Shown here one piece after another: positions 30,642 to 39,600 of a stretch of 40,921 bases of DNA. The position numbers were made by a program, and so were the translations under genes. Source of the stretch: Mesostigma viride (taxonomy: Eukaryota; Streptophyta; Mesostigmatophyceae; Mesostigmatales; Mesostigmataceae); NCBI GenBank assembly GCA_009746045.1, contig RPFO01000016.1:1367604-1408524 (forward strand). Direction: 5' to 3'. The stretch's first letter is position 1, and every line of letters starts with the position of its first letter. The notes below the pieces were generated by a model. It had not been told where the DNA came from. It ran no database searches and saw only the letters and a list, made by a program, of their open reading frames with translations.

Positions 30642-31225
30642 TAATATAATTACTTACAGCAGAGTGAAATCACTCAAACCAAAGCAAACGCCCAGCTATA
30701 AACCTCTATACAGAGCCATGTCAAATCTCTATACTACGATAAGACCAATGGAAACTCCTAACGGGAGGAACCTAATAGCCCTGCTGCACCGCAAAATCAG
30801 CCCGCGTACGGCGGAGCATGATGTCAGCCATGGCCCGAGTCAGCGCCACCGACAAGCGCTGACGCCAATATGACGTCCAGGTCCGCGCCGACCATGGGGC
30901 CCGCTGGCCCTCCAGGTCCAGCCGGTCCTCCCGGAGCCGGCAATGTTCACTCCTTGAAGAAGGCGGAGGTCAGGGGCCCCATGGCCCCAAACTCCTCCAG
31001 GTGACAAAGGGCACCACACGATGGTGCCCGACGTCGCCGTAGGCCAGGAGCTTGGCCCGCTCCGCCCGGTCCGCCGTGTAACCTGCCGTGAGGGAGGCCC
31101 CAGCCACGTGGCTAAGAGCCAAGGGCCGCGCCACCGAAACGTCAATAAGCAGATGCCGGCCACCCCCCTCAAAGTCCAGCACCACGATGTCAGGCCGGTG
31201 GTTGGGGGAATAGAAGGCAGCGCCA
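30642..31225 (-). pseudogene. Non-LTR retrotransposon copy B (3' nuclease fragment)
   Basis: The minus strand codes part of the PD-D nuclease domain (VLDFEGGGRHLLIDVSVARP) and the 3' UTR with its GAGTG/CACTC hairpin. It is truncated at its 5' end just after ...GGCAGCGCC. Relative to copy C it has small indels near 30943 and 31003 that break the frame. Its 3' junction is separated from its target duplication by the TTAA element. Confidence 0.85.
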
Positions 31226-31239
31226 CTAGGAATATATAT

Positions 31240-32004
31240 TAAAAATATAATTACTTACAGCAGAGTGAAATCACTCAAACCAAAACAAACGCCCAGCTAG
31301 AAACCTATATACAGAGCCATGTCAAAGCTCTATACTACGATAAGACCAATGGAAACGCCTACTAACGGGAGGAACCTAATAGCCCTGCTGCACCGCAAAA
31401 TCAGCCCGCGTACGGCGGAGCATGATGTCAGCCATGGCCCGAGTCAGCGCCACCGACAAGCGCTGACGCCAATATGACGTCCAGGTCCGCGCCGACCATG
31501 GGGCCCGCTGGCCCTCCAGGTCCAGCCGGTCCTCCCGGAGCCGGCAACACTCCTTGAAGAAGGCGGAGGTCAGGGGCCCCATGGCCCCAAACTCCTCCAG
31601 GACAAAGGGCACCACACGATGGTGCCCGACGTCGCCGTAGGCCAGGAGCTTGGCCCGCTCCGCCCGGTCCGCCGTGTAACCTGCCGTGAGGGAGGCCCCA
31701 GCCACGTGGCTAAGAGCCAAGGGCCGCGCCACCGAAACGTCAATAAGCAGATGCCGGCCACCCCCCTCAAAGTCCAGCACCACGATGTCAGGCCGGTGGT
31801 TGGGGGAATAGAAGGCAGCGCCATCCGCATCCTCGGACCGGATGTTCGCGTGGGGGAAAACCGACCGAATCATGGCGAGCACCACCGTCAGGAGGACAGT
31901 GTGCAAATACAAATACCAATTCTGATTCTGTTGGCCCCCCATGCAGGCAAGGTAGTGAGTCCCCGTGGGATCCAGCGGCTGCCCACAGCTACCACAAGGC
32001 CGCC
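31240..32004 (-). pseudogene. Non-LTR retrotransposon copy C (CCHC + PD-D nuclease), longest intact C-terminus
   Basis: A continuous frame from the truncation point reads PCGSCGQPLDPTGTHYLACM, a CX2CX9HX3C knuckle, then GGQQNQNWYLYLHTVLL, FYSPNHRPDIVVLDF, HLLIDVSVARPLALSHVAGA, a Tyr/Leu-rich helical region and RRTRADFAVQQGY before the stop. Knuckle-plus-nuclease order is as in R2/NeSL-type elements. RPD and LLID are the proposed catalytic acidic positions. It lacks the RT. It is the best reference for judging the breaks in A, A' and B. Confidence 0.87.
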
Positions 32005-32170
32005 CTAGGAATATATATACCAGTAGTGTAGATTAGTAAGGCTTAGCCTAGCATGTGGCCCACGCGCATGTGCGCCCATAATGATGGCCCCCATGGATGA
32101 TGCCTTCAACATTTAGCCATGCTTTTTCTATAATGGGGCCCCCATGGATGTTGCATTAAGAATTTAGCCA
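32005..32170 (+). mobile_element. 3' UTR continuation of the ORF1-type element split by copies B and C
   Basis: CTAGGAATATATATACCAGT AGTGTAGATTAG resembles the post-stop sequence of the related copy at 32345 (GGGAATACAGCAGTAGTAGT). It thus continues the gene ending at 28930. Confidence 0.6.
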
Positions 32171-32179
32171 TGCTATGCC

Positions 32180-32800
32180 TATGCAACAACGGCGACGGGA
32201 GCTATGGCCGACCTACCTCCAGCTCCGGCAGACCAAGGCGGGCCAGCCGGTGTACTGGAAGGGGGCGGCCATCTACGTCGGCCACAAGCCCTATAGCTGG
32301 CAGGCGACCCCTGCGGCCCCAGCGACTCCAGGCGCCCCAGCTTAGGGGAATACAGCAGTAGTAGTGTAGAATACTGTAGACCGTGGCCATGTACATGTAC
32401 GCCTCCTAGAGGCCCTATCCCAGCTAAGCCACGCGCTTTATTTAATCATGTACATGTGTGCCTATGATGAGCCACACCGCCAGATGATGCCTAGCTTTAT
32501 TTAGTTATGTTGTGCCCATGCAGGGAGTAACTCTCTGCTGAGACGCCATGCCCTAGCTTTTTGTATAGCTATGCTGATCTTCCCCCCCATGACAGGCGAT
32601 CCCCTTCGCTGGGCATAGCTTGAAGATCATGGGGATGCACGTGCCCTGGTGCACCTAGAGCAAGGGTCCTTTACATCCCCACCCTTGCAGGAAGTAGCTT
32701 AGGATGTATGATAGGCCATATGCCCCCTCTCAAGGGCTATGTGCTACATATACTCCCAACGGAGTTATGTTACAAATTTTCAATTCAATTCAATTCAATG
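32180..32800 (+). mobile_element. 5'-truncated ORF1-type retroelement copy with (AATTC)n tail
   Basis: It starts inside the ORF1 C-terminus (QQRRRELWPTYLQLRQTKAG, then VYWKGAAIYVGHKP, stop at 32343). A long 3' UTR (GGTGCACCTAGAGCAAGGGT; CCACCCTTGCAGGAAGTAGC; GTGCTACATATACTCCCAAC) ends GGAGTTATGTTAC and (AATTC)n. It faces copy D tail to tail. Confidence 0.82.
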
Positions 32801-33123
32801 CCTATGCAGAGAGATGCTCTCTGCCGATCGAGAAGCCATGCCCTAGCCCTTGTATAGCCACGATGATCTTCCTCCCCCGTGCCAGGATCCCCCCCTTAGG
32901 CGGGTTGAACCTGAGACAGCATGGTGGTGCCGGTGCCCTGGTGCACCTAGAGCAAGGACGTAGCTTACATTCCCACCCTTGCATGAAGTAGCCTAGAATG
33001 TATCAAAAGCCATATGCCCCTTCTCAGGGATATGTGCTACATTGACTCCCAACGGAGTGATGTTCCTAATTAATTAATTAATTAATTAATTAATTAATTA
33101 ATTAATTAATTAATTAATTAATA
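32801..33123 (+). mobile_element. Second truncated copy of the same 3' UTR with (AATT)n tail
   Basis: Repeats the region from GCCTATGCAGAGAG through GGTGCACCTAGAGCAAGG and GACTCCCAACGGAGTGATGT, then ends in about 15 TAAT/TTAA units. Confidence 0.82.
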
Positions 33124-33304
33124 GCCAGAATTAACTCGCCTCCAAAAATATCTCTCGATAGAGGCATGCCTCTTATGTAATTACTTCAACTATTCAAGGT
33201 ACCTATCTAGAGCTTAATTAATCTCGGCCCCTGCCCTCCGCTTATTTGCTAAAAAAGAGCCAATTTTGACTCATTGATCAAATAGTCATGTATAAATGTA
33301 TGTA

Positions 33305-34830
33305 GTTATGTATAATTGAATTGAATTGAATTGTAACATAACTCCGTTGGGAGTATATGTAGCACATAGCCCTTGAGAGGGGGCATATGGCCTCAGAATA
33401 TGGCCTATCAGAATATGGCCTATCATACATCCTAAGCTACTTCCTGCAAGGGTGGGGATGTAAAGGACCCCTGCTCTAGGTGCACCAGGGCACCTGCACC
33501 CTCATGGTCTATCACGCTATGCCCGGGTAAGGGGGGAGCATGCCTGTGAGGGGGAAGATCATCATGGCTATACAAAAACTAGAGCGTGGCATCTCAGCAG
33601 AGAGCAACTCTCTGCATGGGCACAGCATAACTAAATAAAGCTAGGCATCATCTGGAGTGTGGCTCATCGTAGGCACACATGTACATGATTAAATAAAGCG
33701 CCTGGCTTAGCTGGGATAGTGCCTCTAGGAGGCGTACATGTACATGGCCACGGTCTATCTATTCTACACTACTACTGCTGTATTCCCCTAAGCTGGGGCG
33801 TCTGGAGTCGCTGGGGTCGCGGGGGTCGCCTGCCAGGGCTTGTGGCCGACGTAGATGGCCGCCCCCTTCCAGTACACCGGCGGGCCCGCCTTGGTCTGCC
33901 GGAGCTGGAGGTAGGTCGGCCATAGCTCCCGTCGCCGTTGTTGCTGCGCCAGGGTCAAGTCGTCATCAAGGGTGAAGAGAGTCTTCTCGAGCCGCTTGCG
34001 GCGTCTGAGAAAAGAAATCTTGTCCGCCGGGGTCTTAAAGGTGAGACTGAGGAGCGGGGGCGGCCCTGCCTTACCCCGCGCGCTGGGAAGGCGGTGGGCG
34101 GCCAGCTCGATCTCACCAGTAAGGCCCATGCGATCAAGGATTTCTCTCTCAAAAGTGCTCACGCGCAAGCTTCTCGGAATTCTCACCTTCCTCCATCTTG
34201 AGATTCTTGACAATGACGTTGAGGCTGCGCTTGGCGAGCTCGGCCTCCTCGCGGAGGTCAAGCGTCTGCCGCTGGAGCTGGGCTGCGACGGCGGAGGTGG
34301 TGGAGGTGGTGTGCTGCTTAAGCATGTCCGCCCAGGTCGTGATGGGAGGAGCATCGCCGGCCAGGCCAGCAGGGGCTGGCTTGGCGGCAATGTCCTTCAC
34401 CACCTGGGCGGTGAGGCCTGCGGTGTTCTGCAAGACCTCGATAGCGATGGCATTGTCCTTAAGACGCTGGTCGATGTCGCGGAGCTGGGCGGTGATGGCG
34501 TCGGAGGAGGGGGTGGTGGCGGTGGAGGAGGCGAGGAGGGTGGAGGTGGCGGTGGAGATGGTGGGGAGCTCAGCAGCCAGCGTGCCGCCCATTGCCGCCA
34601 CATCTGTGGCAAGGGGGTCACGTGCTGCTCGAAAGCTTCCTTAAGGAGGGCGCGGATGGAGGATTCGGTCAAGGTGGTGGTGAGGGGCTTGGGGGGCCAG
34701 AGCTCATAGATGGAGCGTCCAAGGAGGGAGAAGAGGGCGTATATCTGCAGCCGGGGGCGGGGGCGGTGAAGATGTACTCGTATGGGCGACGCTGCTGCTG
34801 ACCATTGACGAGACGACCGAGAGATTATGT
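33305..34830 (-). pseudogene. ORF1-type retroelement copy D, most complete
   Basis: The 3' tail (GAATT)n lies at 33313-33332. A long UTR follows, then ORF1 from its stop at 33788 back to about 34790. Protein blocks on the minus strand: SLLGRSIYELWPPKPLTTTL, then (frame change near 34605) AAMGGTLAAELPTISTATST, a Thr/Ser-rich region, NTAGLTAQVVKDIAAKPAPA, SLNVIVKNLKMEEGENSEKL, (frame change near 34150) RLPSARGKAGPPPLLSLTF, FTLDDDLTLAQQQRRRELWP and VYWKGAAIYVGHKPW. It is an L1 ORF1-like nucleic-acid-binding protein with coiled-coil and RRM-like segments. No ORF2 is attached. Two frame breaks make it inactive as sequenced. Confidence 0.78.
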
Positions 34831-34932
34831 ATAATCTGAATGTATATTTAGCTGGTTGTCTCCTTGATGTATAAATGTGCCACCTGTAATTGGAACACTG
34901 CTCCACTCGGTTAAGTCAAACGCCGGACCAAG

Positions 34933-35214
34933 CTAGCGGGAGCACCAGAGCGCACACTCCTCCATAAAACCACGCGTGCCGGACCAGCGGATAGAGTGAA
35001 CTCCTGAATTAAACTTTTCCTTTGCGCCGCTCTCAAACATCTTGACCAGAGCGCGCTCCGCCGGCGCAAAAACTTTGGCGCCGGATCCGTTTTTGCCGGT
35101 TTTGGGAGCTCGCTCGACATTAATTCCAAGGTGCCACGCCGGCCGGATCGGTGACGAAGTGGGCTGTTTAATTGGCTGGATGCCCCCCTCCTCCGGTACG
35201 CCACATTTGAACAC
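34933..35214 (-). CDS. Unidentified small ORF next to copy D (uncertain)
   Basis: A 93-codon ATG frame of balanced composition: MFKCGVPEEGGIQPIKQPTS, PIRPAWHLGINVERAPKTGK, FAPAERALVKMFESGAKEKF, ending EECALWCSR. No domain or splice signal is recognised. Its position beside retroelement debris makes a decayed transposon gene plausible. The overlapping frame 34911-35273 is its shadow. Confidence 0.3.
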   Translation of the reverse strand: MFKCGVPEEGGIQPIKQPTSSPIRPAWHLGINVERAPKTGKNGSGAKVFAPAERALVKMFESGAKEKFNSGVHSIRWSGTRGFMEECALWCSR

Positions 35215-36615
35215 GAAATCGTCAGCACAGCTCCAACAGGTTTCGAAACTAGGACCTGCGGAATGGGTTCCACGGATTAGTTGGCTCCTGATCTGCCAGC
35301 TGTGGTAAATGTATGCTGTGGCAACAGGTGTTCAATAAAAAAGAGCTCAGTAGTGTTCGAAATCGTTTTCCATTAACAAATAAAAGTCTAGTTGTCTCAC
35401 ATAGCATGCAAGTTGACAAACATCCTCATGCATGCATGCCCATGAAACCGGCCGGGAAATCTTTGGAGACCCATAGCAAAGCGGCCCAAAACACTGACTG
35501 CGGCTCACTTGGCCAACGAAAACCCAGATATGCATATCTGCGTCAACACAACCTCAACGCCAAACGACATGGGCCATAAAGAATTAACAGACCACAAGCA
35601 TGCCTGCAGCACCCCCACGGACGCACGCAATCAACTCAATCAATGACAAACAATCGATGCAATAAGCAACAAAAAATGGACATACATGCGAATGGGCGGC
35701 AACACAGCCGGGTGGGCCGACTGGCTACCAAAGAATAGGATGAAACAATACGAGCGCACACCCACCTCCAAAAGAATAGGCCCTACATAGGGTCCGAAAG
35801 AATTAACCACGGTTACGGCCAAGTACGAGCCATCCATAAAGAACCACGGGGCCGACACCTCGATGGAATCTAGTGGTACACGGGAGGAGCTTTCTTATCC
35901 TCCCCTCCTCCATGGATGGCCGTATCTTGCCGAAAAGAAGCATGAAAATAATGTCTGTATAGACCAATCAGCTGGCTGGCTGTGCTCATGAGCCACTCGC
36001 ACTTTCAGACAGGGTGATTGGGATGGGATGGGAACCCTGGGACGGGAAAGGCCATACCCCCAAGCCTTCAGCAGTCCGTAGCTTTGTCCATTGCCTGGAG
36101 CAAGAGCCAACACCTCCTGCCTGGTGCACAAGGGTCTTTCTCAGGGTGCAACCCTCCACCACACGCCAGCCTGCCGCTTTGTTGCAAAGAATGGTCTGGG
36201 TCGGCCACTTTGCTTCCTGTCATCATCTTATAGAGGGCCAATGTGGCCCTTGGCACGACCTGGAAATAATTTAATTTAAGGGGGTCCGTGCGCGCAAGCG
36301 CCGCCTGCCTGCCCGCACCGATGGGAGGCACGCCCGCCTTCATGATGTAAAAAAAGAATCAACGGTGGGGTTGTGGCCATGGGAAGCCACACCCCATGGA
36401 TTGCATAGGACCAAGGGGAGGCCTTACGCCTCTTATGGCAAGCTCCAAAAGGGATGCCTCTTGCGCTTTCCAGTGGATGGATGCCATGGCATCGCCCTCG
36501 CCATCTCGAGAGCAACCTCCATCGCACACAGCAACGCTGGTACTTGAGCGCGCATGGGGGAAGCCACCCATGTGCGCATGCTAACAAGCTAACATAATAG
36601 CGCTTCTCCGAGTAT
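35215..36615. other. Stretch without a supportable gene
   Basis: Short frames occur on both strands (for example 36068-36343 minus), but without domains, splice context or repeat structure. This is the 3' flank of the minus-strand zipper gene ending at 36616. Confidence 0.45.
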
Positions 36616-39600
36616 TTAGATGGTCTCCGGTTCGACCTCCCCCAGCCGCGTGCGCATCTCGCGGGCTTTCTTGGTAGCGGCCGCGAGCTCCGCTTCCAGC
36701 TCCTCGATGCGGAGCGTCTGCTCCGAGTTGAGGCTGGTGTGATGAAGGAGGGGCGTTTCGACACCAGGCAGTAGATACATGGGCAGGACGCAAGGTTAGA
36801 CGGGGCACAAATGTGGAGCGTCTGCTCCGAGTTGAGGCTGGTTTAGAGTAAGGGGCTAGATTCGCTCCCATAGCGGGGTAGTAGATAGATAGACAAGATG
36901 TGAGGTTAGAAACCAGTTCCAGGGCAAGTATGCAGAGCGTCTGCTCCGAGTTGAGGCTTGTCAGTTTGGGTTTGGAGGCGTTGGGTAACCAACCAACCAA
37001 GCGCCAACGAGAAAGCGAGAGACCAGGCTAGCCATCTGGTTAGACACCCCTCTTAAAAAAAGAAAACTTGACGGTAAGCACAGTGTGCATATGCAGCGTT
37101 TGCTGTTCAGTGTGCCTGCGCGTGTGCGACAGAGGCCATGAGAGTCGCCGCATCACAGACGCCTGTAAGATGGTGTAGCAGACTGCCGGATGCTGACAAC
37201 TCCGCCAAGAAAGGATAATACTCACCAGTTGAAGGGGGGCAAAAGACTAAGAAACCAAGTAAACGTTGAGGCTTGAAGTTCTCTTGTCTAATCAGTTACT
37301 AATGCATTGATAAACAAATGTTACAGGATTATTTAGCACCCATAATAAATAAACGTTACAACTGTACTAAGAACTTACCGGTTGACAAACGCGAGGCGCA
37401 TGTTCAGGCTGCGGTTCTCAGCCTCCAGCTTGGTGATGCGTTTGGCCTCCGACGACACATCAGCAGCATTCGCCGAGGGGGTGCCGTTGCCTGCTGAGGT
37501 GGCAGGCGCGGCCTTGCCCTTGGCGACCGCACTGTTGTGTGGGTTGAGGGGAGGGTGACAGCGGATGGAGCATCCAGTTGTCAGGTAAACTGTGAGCATA
37601 CAAATAAACTTTTGCTAGAAGCTCGGCCCTTGGCACCTCCACCGCGGCGCATGCAGGAAGACTGACAAAGGGGATGCACACGCGAAAGGTCGCCAATAGA
37701 TACCCGTGCATCACTAGTAACATCTACTTGGTAGATGGATATTAGATATCCGATACATACCCGTGCATTCACTAGTAACATAGATAGATGGATACTTGCA
37801 GGTTGGATTGTACATGAGGCCCAAACAAGGGGTATTCGTGCGTCCATATCCAAACAGTTGAAGCACAGCAACTTGGTTCCCCTGTAGCACGAATAGAAGA
37901 CATCCCAAACCAGAGCGGCTAGCGACACTCGTTGCCCCTCGACCAAAGAGTACGTTGTGCGGTTGTGCAGGGGCGGGTGATGGGGCTGGGAAAAGGGAGC
38001 TTGAGAAACGCAGAGCAAGGGGGCAGTGAGCATGATAAGAGCGGCTGGGAGCATTGAGGGGTGGACCGTGAGGCGGACATGGGCCCGGCACCGACTAGAG
38101 CATTGATGTAAGAAGATCTAGCATCAAAAAGCAAAGGGCAGTAGGCGTGGAATGTGGCACAAGGCGGGCACGCACCGCTGGTTCTTGCGCTTCTCCCTCC
38201 GCATGCGCGCCGCCGAGTCCTCCACCGCCGCCACGCCGCCAGCATTGGCCGCCTCGCCGCCGGCATTCCCCTGGCTGTCTATCTCTGAGAACGCACAATC
38301 CGCCAGCGGGGACGAGGCCCAGGCACCCTGGCCGGGGCGCTCCACCCCGTTGGAGGAATCTGAAGTGTGTGAGTTGGAGTGGTGGGACCCCGTGGGTGTG
38401 TGGTGGGCGTGTACACCGGGGTCAACGGGGCAGGGACGCCCCCGCCATTGGGAGCGCCGCCATTGGCCGATGACGATGACATCATCCCCTGGGGGATGCT
38501 GACCTCGAGCTCGGGCCGACGGGGAAGTGCACAGATGCCGGCGGTGGCCCGGGGGGTGCCCTTCCCGCCCACAATCGTCGCCAAGATGGCCGTGTGTGAC
38601 TGCGGCGGCGGCTGCGCCGAGGGCGAAGGCTGTGGCTGGAAGACAAGCGGTGGAGGGAGCTGGAGGCTCGCAAGAACGCCGTTGGTGACGGAGCCACCAA
38701 ACGCAGCCGCCGCCATCCCTGGCGACATGTGGGCGCCAGACGAGGGGCTGACGTGGGCGCCAGCATTACCGCCCGGGCGTGGCCCATGGGTAAGACATCG
38801 TCCAGGGGAGGGAACCCTGCAAGGCCCAGAGTGGCCGGGCTGCGCTTGTTCTGGCGCCCCGACAGTTCCTCCCCGCCCCGCTTGTGCGCTAGCAGGTACT
38901 TGCCTCCGGGCACCCGCTCGTTGGGCATCACGCCAAGAGAGTGATGGTGAGGGGCCACGCGACCGGAATCGGACCGTGCCAAACTGCGCGCATCCGAGCT
39001 GCACCGTTGGAGGAGCGGGTCGTTGGCGCTGTGGCTGTCCTTGCTGCTACCCAAGCCCGCGCCGGCACCAACCCCGCCGGCATGGGCGAGCATCGACATG
39101 GTTTGCCCCGCCACCCCGTCCAGGTCCATCAGGGACGCTCCTGAACCCACCAGGGTGTCATGGCTCGCCGAGTTGCCCAGGGAGGAGGCGTCTACCAGCG
39201 TCGCGCCGGCCTGGACGCCCCGCATGGCAAATATACCCCCCTGCGCCTGGGACTGGGCGCCGGCAGTCAGGAACGGAGACAAGGGCCGCACAGACCTGGG
39301 CCCGGAGCCGTCGGCATTCTTGGCGGACTGGAGCGCGTGCGCGCGCAGGAACGCTTCAAACGGGGAGATGTTGCCGCCCCCGCCTCCGACAACAGAGACA
39401 TTGCCCCGTCACCGCCAGCACTATGGCCCATGCTCGAGCCGTCGAGGTCCAGCATGCTCACATCCCGTGTGGCGGGGAAGGCGCAGTTCGACCGGGCGCG
39501 GCGAAAAAGGAGCCCGGGGTCCTTGCAGGATGCGAGTGGCCATCCCATTGGCATTCCCGTTACCGTTCCCAGAATTAAGACCGGCGCTCGAGTGCTCGCC

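Noticed and set aside
38379-39578. 399-codon plus-strand ORF
   Set aside because: It is Arg/Pro/Gly-rich with no domains and overlaps minus-strand segments that join with spliced zipper exons; it is a GC-rich shadow frame.
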